From the NCBI GenBank assembly GCA_964358485.1, contig CAYHPY010000028.1, positions 1 through 42,066 on the forward strand: a stretch of 42,066 nucleotides of DNA, read 5' to 3'. Positions 1 to 7,866 of this stretch are shown piece by piece. Under the pieces are notes generated by a model that saw nothing but the letters and a program-made list of their open reading frames with translations, was not told the DNA's origin and searched no databases. The first letter of the stretch is position 1. Every line of letters starts with the position of its first letter. The position numbers and the translations under genes are program-made. The stretch comes from CAYHPY01 sp964358485. Lineage in GTDB: Bacteria; Elusimicrobiota; Elusimicrobia; UBA1565; UBA9628.

Positions 1-30
1 CGCAAGCACGGCCGCGAGAAGGTCAAGTAA
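1..30 (+). pseudogene. dnaE: DnaE upstream segment ending at an in-frame TAA
   Basis: Reading frame 1 from the window edge gives RKHGREKVK, then TAA at 28-30, then DHAL and the Met at 43. Bacterial DnaE proteins carry a segment of the form RKHGxExVxYxHPxLExIL directly before the YQEQVM motif, and the downstream frame supplies exactly that continuation. The TAA therefore sits where the family has Tyr (TAC or TAT), one base change away. It is either a sequencing or assembly error or a real nonsense mutation. The rest of the gene lies left of the window. Confidence 0.7.
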
Positions 31-42
31 GACCACGCCCTC

Positions 43-1566
43 ATGGAGACCATCCTCAAGGACTCCCACGGCTGCATCGTCTTCCAAGAGCAGGTCATGG
101 AGCTCTCTAAAAAACTGGCCAACTTCACCCCCGGCGAAGCCGACGGCCTGCGCAAGGCCATGGGCAAGAAGATCCCCGAGGAACTCGAGAAGATGCGCGA
201 CAAGTTCGTCAAGGGCGCCTCCGTCAACAAGATCACGCCGAAGGTCTCCAATAAGATCTACGACCAGATGGCCAAGTTCGGTGGCTATGGTTTTAACAGA
301 AGTCATAGCGCAGCCTACGGCCTAGTCGCCTACCAGACCGCCTACCTCAAGGCCAATTTCCCCCTGGAATTCATGGCCGCGGTGGCCACCTCCGAGATCG
401 GGCACTCCGCCGTCGGCTCCGAGGACAAGGAGAACAAGCTCGTCACTTATCTTCAGGAGGCCCGGGCCATGGGGATCAAGATCCTGCCCCCCGACATCCA
501 GGCCTCCCGCGACGTGTTCTCCATCGAGGAGGGCAACTCCATCCGCTTCGGCTTGGTCGCGGTCAAAAACGTCGGCGCCGGGGCGGTGGACTCGATCCTG
601 AAGGCCCGGGAGGCGGGGCCCTTCAAGGATTTAAACGACCTCTGCTCCCGCGTGGACCTGCACGCGGTCAACAAAAAGACCTTCGAGTCCCTCATCCACG
701 CCGGGGCGCTGGACGCCCTGGAACCCGGGGTCCCCCTCAACCAGGGCCGGGCCTCCTTGCTGGCCAAGGTCGCCTCGGCCGTGGAGCGCCAAGCCCGGAT
801 CAAGGAGGATTTGAGCCGCGGCCAGGGCCTGCTGTTTGGAGCCGGGGACTTGGAGACGCCTCCCGATCCCAACGGCCCGACTTCCGCCCCCGCCCCGCTC
901 TCGGAGCACGACCTGCTCAAGCTGGAAAAAGACGTCCTGGGCTTCTATTTCTCCGGCCATCCCCTGCTGGGGGTCAAGCGGGAGCTCCGGCTGGCGGCCA
1001 CCCACGACATCGGCTCCCTGAATGCCCAGATCACCACCCCGGTCCGGCTGGCCGGCATCATCAACCAAGTCAAGCGCATGGTCACCAAGGAGAAGGGCGA
1101 GCAATGGGCCCGCTGCACCCTGGAAGACCTCTCCGGGGAGATCAACATGCTGGTCTTTCCCCGCACCTACGCCTCGGGGGTGGCCAACGAGCTGCGCGCC
1201 GGGCGCCTGGTGATGGCCTCGGGCCGCCTCAGCTTCAGCCGCTCGGGCGCCGCGGCCGAGGGCGGGGAAGGGGTCCCCGAACTGGTGGTCGACGCCGTCT
1301 CGGGCCTGGACACCGCGGTGGCGCGCTTTGCCGGCAAGCTGCGCCTGTCCTGCAAGGCGGCCACCCTGGAGCCTGAAACCCTGGAGCGCCTGCGGGTCGC
1401 GCTGGAAGCCCACCGGGGGAGGGTCCCCGTGGTCCTGGAGCACGATTCCCCCGAAGGCTTGGCCGTGCTCGAGGTCCAACAGCGCGTCATGGTAAGCCAA
1501 AATTTGTTAGACTCTGTCGAGAAAATCCTAGGGGAGGATTCATGGCGGATCGAAAGCGCATCCTAG
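43..1566 (+). CDS. dnaE: DNA polymerase III alpha subunit, C-terminal part
   Basis: This is the C-terminal half of the replicative DNA polymerase catalytic subunit. It opens in the end of the fingers region (FQEQVMELSKKLANFTPGEAD, then RKAMGKK). The conserved GYGFNRSHSAAYGLVAYQTAYL block follows at about residues 82-103, then the helix-hairpin-helix region (IRFGLVAVKNVG). An OB-fold starts near residue 330 (RLAGIINQVKRMVTKEKG), before a C-terminal tail that would contact tau. Homology continues upstream of the Met across an in-frame TAA at 28-30, so Met43 is probably not the true start and the gene extends off the left edge. The 3' end overlaps the next gene by 25 bases. Identity is certain; whether the copy is intact is not. 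Confidence 0.93.
   Translation: METILKDSHGCIVFQEQVMELSKKLANFTPGEADGLRKAMGKKIPEELEKMRDKFVKGASVNKITPKVSNKIYDQMAKFGGYGFNRSHSAAYGLVAYQTAYLKANFPLEFMAAVATSEIGHSAVGSEDKENKLVTYLQEARAMGIKILPPDIQASRDVFSIEEGNSIRFGLVAVKNVGAGAVDSILKAREAGPFKDLNDLCSRVDLHAVNKKTFESLIHAGALDALEPGVPLNQGRASLLAKVASAVERQARIKEDLSRGQGLLFGAGDLETPPDPNGPTSAPAPLSEHDLLKLEKDVLGFYFSGHPLLGVKRELRLAATHDIGSLNAQITTPVRLAGIINQVKRMVTKEKGEQWARCTLEDLSGEINMLVFPRTYASGVANELRAGRLVMASGRLSFSRSGAAAEGGEGVPELVVDAVSGLDTAVARFAGKLRLSCKAATLEPETLERLRVALEAHRGRVPVVLEHDSPEGLAVLEVQQRVMVSQNLLDSVEKILGEDSWRIESAS
1531..1537 (+). promoter_or_regulatory. Shine-Dalgarno of the receiver gene, inside dnaE
   Basis: GGGGAGG lies 4 bases before the ATG at 1542, inside the last codons of dnaE. 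It fixes the start of the receiver gene and suggests it is co-expressed with dnaE. Confidence 0.7.
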
Positions 1567-1922
1567 TCGCCGACGACGACCCTGACCTGATCGATCTCTT
1601 GAAGATGGATCTCGGCAACGAGGGCTACGACGTCCTCGTGGCGGTCAACGGCAAGGAAGCCCTGCAGACGGCGATGGCCGAGAAGCTCGACTTGATCCTT
1701 CTCGACGTCATGATGCCCTACATCGACGGCTACCACGTGGCCTATGAGGTGACCAATAAGCTGGGCGCCGCGGCCCCCCCGATCGTCTTGATGACCAGCC
1801 GCGACACCGCCCGGGAAAAGGGCATCGCCATCATGAGCGGCGCCGCGGAAGTCCTCCAAAAACCCTTTGAAATGGCGTTTCTGCACCAAAAGGTGGCGCA
1901 GATCCTGGAAAAGAAAAAATGA
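1542..1922 (+). CDS. CheY-like single-domain response regulator
   Basis: A stand-alone receiver domain of 126 residues with no output domain. The acidic pocket is D11-D12-D13, the phospho-acceptor is D55 (LLDVMMP), the switch Thr is T85 (VLMTS) and the conserved Lys-Pro is K107-P108. All residues needed for phosphorylation are therefore present. It starts inside dnaE behind a strong Shine-Dalgarno and ends in an ATGA overlap with the following outer-membrane protein gene. No histidine kinase is encoded nearby, so its partner is elsewhere. The output is probably a protein-protein interaction, as for CheY or DivK; the pathway cannot be told from the sequence. Confidence 0.9.
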   Translation: MADRKRILVADDDPDLIDLLKMDLGNEGYDVLVAVNGKEALQTAMAEKLDLILLDVMMPYIDGYHVAYEVTNKLGAAAPPIVLMTSRDTAREKGIAIMSGAAEVLQKPFEMAFLHQKVAQILEKKK

Positions 1923-2734
1923 GGGCGTCTTTGCGGGCCGCCGCCGCGATCGCCGCGATCCTTTTGGCCTGGGCGCCGGCCGCCTTCTCCCAGGACGACG
2001 ACTCCCGACCCGCGCCGCCCAAGGTCCGCATCCGGCCCAAACGGGCCTTCGCCCTGGGAGGCGAGGGGGACCGCCTGCTTCGCCCCGACACGAGCCTCAT
2101 CGACGCCCCCACCACCGCCGTGCTCGACTACGGCGGCTACGCCTCCTCCACCCGATTCTTCTCCGACGGCGGCCTGCTCCAGCACGCGGCCTTCGGGGTT
2201 TTCCACCGGCTCAACATCGGAGCCTCGCTCAACATCGACAAGCTGGTGGGCGCCGAGAAGCCCACCCGGGTCCGGGCGCCGAACGTCCAGGTCAAATACC
2301 GGTTTTTCGACGGAGAGGAGTGGATTCCCTCCTTCGCGGTCGGCTTCGACGGGCAGGGCATGCTCTACAACCCCGTGGCCAAGCGCTACAACCACCGCCA
2401 CCGCGGCTTCTACCTGGCGGCCACGCAGGAATTGGGGGTGCCGGGGCTCCAGGGCCACCCGTCCTTCAACATCTCCGACTTCGACTCCAACTCCGTCTTC
2501 GCCTGCCTGCCGGTGAGCTTCAACATCCGCGACCGGGTCTCCCTCATGTGGGAGTGGGACAACATCAACAATTTCAAGGACAGCCGGATGAACGCGGGGG
2601 TTCGGACCTATATCACCTCCGGCCTTCACCTGGACTTCGCGGTGCGGGCCATCGGAGCGGGCGGCCGTTTCTCCAACGACCTTCCCCGAGGGCCCGAGCG
2701 GATCGTCCAGCTGAAGTACTCCGGAAATTTCTGA
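1919..2734 (+). CDS. Outer-membrane beta-barrel-like secreted protein
   Basis: A 271-residue protein with a clear Sec signal peptide (hydrophobic stretch at about 5-22, cleavage near AFSQ). The mature part is rich in alternating hydrophobic/polar strands with Gly and aromatic residues (for example VSLMWEWDNINNFKD and LHLDFAVRAIGAGGRF). It ends in Phe after QLKYSGNF, the classical C-terminal signature of proteins inserted by the Bam complex. The spacing of strands resembles YjbH/YmcA-type exopolysaccharide-associated porin-like proteins, but this is a weak analogy. It overlaps the receiver gene by ATGA. Function is unknown beyond a probable outer-membrane location. Confidence 0.75.
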   Translation: MRASLRAAAAIAAILLAWAPAAFSQDDDSRPAPPKVRIRPKRAFALGGEGDRLLRPDTSLIDAPTTAVLDYGGYASSTRFFSDGGLLQHAAFGVFHRLNIGASLNIDKLVGAEKPTRVRAPNVQVKYRFFDGEEWIPSFAVGFDGQGMLYNPVAKRYNHRHRGFYLAATQELGVPGLQGHPSFNISDFDSNSVFACLPVSFNIRDRVSLMWEWDNINNFKDSRMNAGVRTYITSGLHLDFAVRAIGAGGRFSNDLPRGPERIVQLKYSGNF

Positions 2735-2753
2735 CCGCGAGGCGCCGATAACC

Positions 2754-3815
2754 ATGAAAAGAAAACGCATCGGAATTCTCACCGGCGGCGGGGACTGCCC
2801 GGGGCTCAACCCCGCCATCCGCGGGGTGGTCCTGCGGGCCGACGCCCTCGGCTACGACTGCGTCGGAATCTCGGAAGGCTGGAAAGGCATGATCGCGGGC
2901 AAGGGTTCCCCCCTGACCCCCGACCAAGTGGAGGGCCTGGTGGGAAAGGGCGGGACGATGCTCGGCACCTCCCGGACCAACCCCTACAAAAAAGAGGGCG
3001 GCGTGGAGGCGGTCCTTAAATCCTTGCAGGCGCTGTCCTTGGACGCGTTGGTCGCCATGGGCGGGGAAGACACCCTCGGCGTGGCCGCCAAGCTCTACAA
3101 GGACCGCAAAGTCCGCGTGGTCGGCGTGCCTAAGACCATGGACAACGATCTCTCGGCGACCGACTACACCTTCGGCTTCGACACCGCCGCGACCGCGGCC
3201 GTCAACGCCGCCGAGAGCCTCATCGACACCGGGCGCAGCCACCGGCGCATCATGATCCTGGAGGTCATGGGCCGCCACGCCGGCTGGGTGGCGCTCTTCA
3301 CCGGCATCGCGGCCGGGGCCGACTATGTCTGCCTCCCCGAGCGCCCGGTCGACGTGGCCGACATGACCCGGCGCCTGAAAGCGGCGCACGCCCGCAAGAA
3401 TTACGCCCTGGTCGTCGCCTCCGAGGCCATCGACATGGACGAGGGCAAGGCCAAGGAAGAGAAGCTCGACGATTTCGGACACATGGTCCTCAAGGAGCGC
3501 GCGGTGGGCGAGCGCCTGGCCGGGGTGATCCAGAAGGAAACCGGCATCGAGACGCGCGCGGCCGTCATCGGACACATCCAGCGGGGCGGCCCGCCGACGT
3601 TGTTTGACCGGATCCTGGCCACCCGGGCCGGAGTGCTGGCCGCCGATCTGGTCCACCGGGGCGAGTTCGGGAAAATGGCGGCCCTCAAGGGCAACGAGGT
3701 CGTGGGCGTGTCCCTGGACGAGGCCACCGCCAAGCTCAAGACCGTCACCCCCGACTGGTTCGGGCTTTTGGACACCGTCTGCCGCGCCGAGAAGCCCGCG
3801 GCCGCCAAGGCATGA
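2754..3815 (+). CDS. pfp: 6-phosphofructokinase, predicted pyrophosphate-dependent
   Basis: This phosphofructokinase converts fructose 6-phosphate to fructose 1,6-bisphosphate in glycolysis. It is 353 residues long, with the N-terminal GILTGGGDCPGLN loop, the GGEDT motif at 103-107, PKTMDND at 126-132 (catalytic Asp), and MGRHAGW for substrate binding. The two residues that separate donor classes both point to pyrophosphate: Asp106 where ATP enzymes have Gly (position 104 in E. coli PfkA), and Lys127 where ATP enzymes have Gly (position 124). The GGEDT form resembles actinobacterial group III PPi enzymes. A GAGG sequence about 12 bases upstream may serve as ribosome binding site. It overlaps the HAMP gene by ATGA. 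Phosphofructokinase identity is very sure; the PPi donor is inference from two residues. Confidence 0.93.
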   Translation: MKRKRIGILTGGGDCPGLNPAIRGVVLRADALGYDCVGISEGWKGMIAGKGSPLTPDQVEGLVGKGGTMLGTSRTNPYKKEGGVEAVLKSLQALSLDALVAMGGEDTLGVAAKLYKDRKVRVVGVPKTMDNDLSATDYTFGFDTAATAAVNAAESLIDTGRSHRRIMILEVMGRHAGWVALFTGIAAGADYVCLPERPVDVADMTRRLKAAHARKNYALVVASEAIDMDEGKAKEEKLDDFGHMVLKERAVGERLAGVIQKETGIETRAAVIGHIQRGGPPTLFDRILATRAGVLAADLVHRGEFGKMAALKGNEVVGVSLDEATAKLKTVTPDWFGLLDTVCRAEKPAAAKA

Positions 3816-4387
3816 GCGCCGATCCCGAGCCGCAGAAATTCCAGCGCCGGACCGTCCTGGTCAAGTGGTCGCTCCAGCTCAAGTACATCGGGATGGTGTT
3901 TTTGAGCGTGATGGCGGCCTCGCTTATCGTGGGCGGAGACATCTACTACTCCATGGCCCGGATCCTGCTGCGCGAGAATCCGGCCCTGGGACCCGTCGTC
4001 ACCCAGTTCAACACCATCATCCTGGTGAAGGTGGCGCTCTACCTGGGGCTGATGCTGCTCATCTCCCTCTACGTCTCGCACCGCTTCGCGGGGCCGATCT
4101 ACCGCTTCGAGAAAAGCGCCCAGGCGGTCTCCGGGGGGGATTTGACCCACCGGGTCTGCCTGCGCACCGGCGACGAACTCCTGGAGCTCCAAGAGGAATT
4201 CAACGGGATGGTCGCCAGCCTCCAGGCCCTGGTCCAGAAGGACCGCAACCTCGCGGCGCGGCTCTCGGAGAAGCTCGACGCCGCGCTCCGCGCCGTTCCC
4301 GAAGGAGCCTCCTCGGCCCGCCTCAGGGAGGAGCTGGGCGCCCTGAAGCTGGAACTCGAGCACCTCACAAAATCGTTCAAGGTCTAA
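3812..4387 (+). CDS. Two-helix membrane protein with HAMP domain
   Basis: A short 191-residue membrane protein. Helix 1 is at about 24-48 (YIGMVFLSVMAASLIVGG), followed by a brief periplasmic loop. Helix 2 is at about 70-90 (VALYLGLMLLISLYVS), running directly into a HAMP linker (FAGPIYRFEKSAQAVSGGDL, with the typical Pro and the GDL followed by a DEL block). A C-terminal coiled coil ends the protein. There is no kinase, cyclase or methyl-accepting domain, so it cannot signal alone in the usual way. It may pair with the upstream CheY-like receiver or act as a scaffold. It overlaps the phosphofructokinase gene by ATGA. Confidence 0.82.
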   Translation: MSADPEPQKFQRRTVLVKWSLQLKYIGMVFLSVMAASLIVGGDIYYSMARILLRENPALGPVVTQFNTIILVKVALYLGLMLLISLYVSHRFAGPIYRFEKSAQAVSGGDLTHRVCLRTGDELLELQEEFNGMVASLQALVQKDRNLAARLSEKLDAALRAVPEGASSARLREELGALKLELEHLTKSFKV

Positions 4388-4394
4388 CGCTCCC

Positions 4395-5672
4395 GTGATC
4401 ATCCTCCAAGGACTGCTCGCCGTCGCGCTGGCCGCCGCCGACGATTCGGTTCCGCCGCCCCCGCAGATCGTCGAGCGGGTCTATTCCCTGGAGGAGGCCC
4501 AGCGCCTGTCCCGCCAAAACGACGCCCGCCTGCTGTCGGCCGAGCAGGACACGCGAATCGCCTCCGCCCGGGAAACCGAGGCCCGCCTGCAATTTCTGCC
4601 GGAGCTCGGCCTGCAGGCCAGCGCGACCAAATTCGACGCGCGCTACCCCTTCGCCTTGTCGGGCGAGTCCCGGAACATCCTGCTCTTCCCGGGCGCCCCG
4701 GAAAACATCTACTCCGGCCGCGGCTACTGGTATATGTCCATCTACGAAGGGGGCAAGCAGATCAACACCCTGCGCCTGGCGCAGGCCTACCGCAAGCAGG
4801 CGACCAGCAATTTCGAATCGGTCAAGCGCGACGTCCAGCTGGCCACCAAGGAGGCCTTCTTCCGCCTTCTCTTGGACCAGGAGAAGCTTTCCGCGGCCCG
4901 CAAGCACCAGGAGACCGTGGAGGCCGCCCGGCGGGCGGATGCGGCCAACGCCTGGGAGAAAATCGAGATCGAATCCCTGGCCGAGGAGGCCCGCTCGGCC
5001 GGCGCCGAGGCCGCCCACGACCTGGACATGTCCAAGCTGGCCTTTCTCAAGAGCCTGAACCTGGAGCTCGACACCCCCTTCCGGGTCATCGGGGCCTTGG
5101 AGCCCAGGAACCAGGAGATCGACGTGCGCAAGGCCGTGCTCTGGGCCATGGAACTGCGCCCGGAACTCCAGTCGGAAACCTACAAGGCGCAGATGGACGC
5201 CATTTCCGTCAACCTGGCGCTCGGCCGCCGGACCCCCACCCTTTTCGTGGCCGGCGACTACGAATTGACCGGGCACAAGTTTCCCTTGAAGCAGAACAAC
5301 TGGGACGCGACCATGGGAATCAAGATCCCCTTCTCCTACGACTTCTATTCCCAGCTCCAGCAGAAGCGGGCCGAGCAGCGGCAGGGACAGCTCAAGCGCG
5401 CGGAACTCCAGGACCGGGTCCGCCTGGAAGTCCGCCAGGCCCACGAGAATCTCCGCTACTGGCAGACCGAATTTCCCCTGCGCCAAGCCCACCTCAAGCG
5501 CGTGCGCTCCCTCTACGAGGAGGCCGGCCGCGCGCCCGGAAACCATTTGGCCCGGGCCCGCGCCTCCTCCGCGCTGACCCGCAACCAAAACGCGTATTTT
5601 TCCGCCGTCACCGAGCAGATCCTGGCGATGGCCAAGCTGGAATGGGCCGTCGGCCGGGAACTTTCCAAATGA
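4395..5672 (+). CDS. TolC-family outer-membrane efflux protein
   Basis: A 425-residue protein starting at GTG, 7 bases after the previous stop. A short hydrophobic N-terminus is followed by the TolC signature SLEEAQRLSRQNDARL, then long amphipathic helices with heptad patterns (about 150-215 and 345-425) and two beta-strand regions (about 65-125 and 275-320). This matches the duplicated helix/strand layout of TolC trimers that form the outer-membrane exit duct of type I secretion and RND pumps. No inner-membrane pump or periplasmic adaptor is encoded next to it, so the cargo is unknown. It ends in an ATGA overlap with the patatin gene. Confidence 0.87.
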   Translation: MIILQGLLAVALAAADDSVPPPPQIVERVYSLEEAQRLSRQNDARLLSAEQDTRIASARETEARLQFLPELGLQASATKFDARYPFALSGESRNILLFPGAPENIYSGRGYWYMSIYEGGKQINTLRLAQAYRKQATSNFESVKRDVQLATKEAFFRLLLDQEKLSAARKHQETVEAARRADAANAWEKIEIESLAEEARSAGAEAAHDLDMSKLAFLKSLNLELDTPFRVIGALEPRNQEIDVRKAVLWAMELRPELQSETYKAQMDAISVNLALGRRTPTLFVAGDYELTGHKFPLKQNNWDATMGIKIPFSYDFYSQLQQKRAEQRQGQLKRAELQDRVRLEVRQAHENLRYWQTEFPLRQAHLKRVRSLYEEAGRAPGNHLARARASSALTRNQNAYFSAVTEQILAMAKLEWAVGRELSK

Positions 5673-6637
5673 GCGCCGCCCGGCCCGCGGCGGCCCTGGC
5701 CCTGGGCCTGCTGCTTTCGACGGTTCCGGCCGGGGCGGCGACGGATCTCGACGCCGACGCGCTTCTGCGCGACCACCTGTTCAACGAACTGCGCGCCATG
5801 CCCGCCAAGGAGCGACCGACCGTCGGGGTCGTCTTTTCAGCGGGCTCCCTGCGCGCCACGGCCCACGTCGGAGTCATCAGCGTCCTGGAGAACGCGGGGT
5901 TCCCGGTGGACGTGGTCGCCGGCACCTCCATGGGCGCCATCGTCGGCTCCCTGTACGCGGGCGGCTGGTCGGCCAAGCGGCTCTGGCAGATGGGGGAAAA
6001 TCTCGACATGAAGGCGGGGACCAATCTCAACGCCTTCAGCCTCTTTTCGCTGGTCTTCTTCGACAACCTCCTGTCCTCCGAGAACGTCGCGGCCTTCATC
6101 CGCGGCAAACTGGGCAACAAGCGCTTCGAGGACTTGAAGCGCCCCTTCGCCTGCGTGGCCATGGACATCTCCACGGGCGAATCCATCATTTTCCGGGACG
6201 GCGAGGTGGCTCCCGCGGTGCGGGCCAGCATGAACCTGCCCGGCATCTTCTCCCCCGTGGAATACCGCCACCGCTACCTCGTCGACGGGGGCGTGGTCAA
6301 CTACATCCCGATCGACGCCGCGCGCCTTTTGGGCGCCCGCTGGGTCCTGGCCTCGATCACCGAGGCCGACTACACCGCCTCGCGCCCCTCGACCGTGCTC
6401 GAAAACTTGGAGCAGGTCATCGACATCCGCGGCTCCTTTCTGTCCCAGGAACAGCGCAAGCAGGCGGACTTCCTGATCGAGCCCAACGTCGGGGACATCG
6501 GCCTGCATGAAACCACGCGCTCCAAGGAGGCCATGGAAAAGGGCGTCATCGCGGCCTACAAGCGCCTGCCCGCCGCCCAGGAAAGCCTGATCCTCCACTC
6601 CCTGCCCGCGCTCCAAACCCGCTGGGAGGCCCGATGA
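5669..6637 (+). CDS. Patatin-like phospholipase, secreted
   Basis: A predicted serine lipid acyl hydrolase using a Ser-Asp dyad. The nucleophile elbow is GTSMG (Ser87) and the Asp lies in VDGG (Asp206). The N-terminal oxyanion loop, normally GGGxRG, reads AGSLRA here: Arg and the following AHVGV are kept but two glycines are replaced, so activity may be altered. I chose ATG 5669 (ATGA overlap with the TolC gene, 322 residues, clean signal peptide ALALGLLLSTVPAGAA) over an in-frame ATG at 5642. A signal peptide makes it periplasmic or outer-membrane linked, as for the PlpD/RssA-like families. Confidence 0.88.
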   Translation: MSAARPAAALALGLLLSTVPAGAATDLDADALLRDHLFNELRAMPAKERPTVGVVFSAGSLRATAHVGVISVLENAGFPVDVVAGTSMGAIVGSLYAGGWSAKRLWQMGENLDMKAGTNLNAFSLFSLVFFDNLLSSENVAAFIRGKLGNKRFEDLKRPFACVAMDISTGESIIFRDGEVAPAVRASMNLPGIFSPVEYRHRYLVDGGVVNYIPIDAARLLGARWVLASITEADYTASRPSTVLENLEQVIDIRGSFLSQEQRKQADFLIEPNVGDIGLHETTRSKEAMEKGVIAAYKRLPAAQESLILHSLPALQTRWEAR

Positions 6638-7587
6638 GGACGATCTTGGCCGCCCTTCTGCTCTGGCCTTCCTTGGCCGCGGCCGCCTGGTGGCCGCTTC
6701 CTTTCGGCGGGCCCTCCTTGGACGCCCAGCGCAAGCTCTTCGAGGGCGGCCGCTACGCGGAGGTGATCACCGCGCTGACCCCGGACCTGCTGCTCAAGCT
6801 CCGCCGCTCGGAGCTTCAGCGCGCCTATGTCTACCTGGGCGCCAGCTACGAGCGCACCGGACAGCTCGACAAGGCCCTCGGGGTCTATCAACTCGGCATC
6901 AAGCTGTTTCCAAAGAACGTCGAGCTTTTGACCCGCCTGGCCCAGCTCCTGCACGCCTCGCTCCTGGAGGAGCAGGCCCTTCCCATCTACCACAAAATCC
7001 TGGACCTCCAGCCCCTCAACACCCCCGCCCACGTCGGCCTGGCCGAGATCGACCGCTCCCTGGGCTTTCTGGACCGCAGCGCCGAGCACTACGAGCGCGC
7101 GTTGGAGGACCTGGAGGACAACCCCGCGCTGTGGCGCGACTACACGGAAGTCCTCATTGAGATGCGGGAGTGGAAAACCGCGGGCATGGCCATCCAGAAA
7201 GCCCTCGAGCTCTCCCCGGAGAACGCCGACGCCCGCGTAACCCTGGCCTTCGTCCAGCGGGGACAAGGGGACATCACCTCGGCCATCGAGACGATTTCCG
7301 GGGCAATCTCCGGGGCGGGGGATCCGGTCCCGCTCGAGCTCCGCCAAACCCGGGCCCTCTGGCTGCTGGAGGCCGGACGGGAACCGGCGGCGGGCCTGGA
7401 GGCCGACGCCATCCTCAAGCAGGCCCCTGGACAGCCCCTCGCGCTTTTCGTCCGCGCCCGCGTCCATCTTAAGGAAGGCCGCCGGGCCCAGGCCGTCAAG
7501 GACCTGGAGGCCGCCGCGGCGGGTGGGGCCCGGTTCGTGGCCCAGGTGTCCCGCGAGCTTCTGCGCGGGCTGCAAGCCGGGCGCTGA
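6634..7587 (+). CDS. Secreted TPR-repeat protein
   Basis: A 317-residue protein with a signal peptide (LAALLLWPSLAAAA) and a solenoid of tetratricopeptide-like helix pairs across most of its length. Examples are RAYVYLGASYERTGQLDKAL near 63-82, LLTRLAQLLHASLLEEQALP, and RVTLAFVQRGQGDITSAIET near 200. No enzymatic domain is visible. It overlaps the patatin gene by ATGA and is the last gene of the run that starts at the receiver. A role as periplasmic scaffold for the neighbouring lipase or channel is inference. Confidence 0.83.
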   Translation: MRTILAALLLWPSLAAAAWWPLPFGGPSLDAQRKLFEGGRYAEVITALTPDLLLKLRRSELQRAYVYLGASYERTGQLDKALGVYQLGIKLFPKNVELLTRLAQLLHASLLEEQALPIYHKILDLQPLNTPAHVGLAEIDRSLGFLDRSAEHYERALEDLEDNPALWRDYTEVLIEMREWKTAGMAIQKALELSPENADARVTLAFVQRGQGDITSAIETISGAISGAGDPVPLELRQTRALWLLEAGREPAAGLEADAILKQAPGQPLALFVRARVHLKEGRRAQAVKDLEAAAAGGARFVAQVSRELLRGLQAGR

Positions 7588-7609
7588 GGGAAACGCCGGA
7601 AGTGAGCCC

Positions 7610-7638
7610 TGGAAATGCGTCCATTCTTGCCCTATACT
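7610..7638 (+). promoter_or_regulatory. Putative promoter of first nucleotidyltransferase module
   Basis: TGGAAA (7610-7615), a 17-base spacer and TATACT (7633-7638) lie 12 bases upstream of the ATG at 7651, where GGGGAA could serve as a ribosome binding site. The same TGGAWA-N17-TATACT arrangement recurs before the gene at 9560. Confidence 0.5.
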
Positions 7639-7650
7639 ATTGGGGAATTC

Positions 7651-7866
7651 ATGGAACCCCGGAAATTGGCCGTGACCGTGATCCCCGAAGGACATTGGCC
7701 CGATTCAAGCGGGGAAAATCGACGCTACTGGCTCTCGCGCCCGCCCGCCGAGCGCATCGAGGCCGCGAAGAAATTGCGCCGAAAGCGGTGGCGTTTGTTC
7801 CACGGCCGGGACCTGCCGGAACTTGTAAAAGTTTTTCGGGTCTACAAGCCCCGCCAACCCCGGTGA
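7651..7866 (+). CDS. Small putative antitoxin-like protein
   Basis: A 71-residue basic protein. The segment RYWLSRPPAERIEAAKKLRR matches the pattern YWxSRxPEERLxAVExLRR seen in small genes placed directly before nucleotidyltransferase genes in many bacteria. Start ATG 7651 is preferred over an in-frame ATG at 7615 because the promoter's -10 box lies between the two. The stop overlaps the GTG start of the nucleotidyltransferase (GTGA), so the two are translationally coupled. I infer an antitoxin or accessory role from this context only. Confidence 0.62.
   Translation: MEPRKLAVTVIPEGHWPDSSGENRRYWLSRPPAERIEAAKKLRRKRWRLFHGRDLPELVKVFRVYKPRQPR

Noticed and set aside
631..1500. A 289-codon minus-strand frame inside dnaE
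   Set aside because: Low-complexity Gly/Gln/Arg-rich shadow of a well-conserved gene.
7615..7650. Upstream ATG at 7615 as start of the small antitoxin-like gene
   Set aside because: It would place the -10 box inside the coding region, and the added residues are not in the family pattern.
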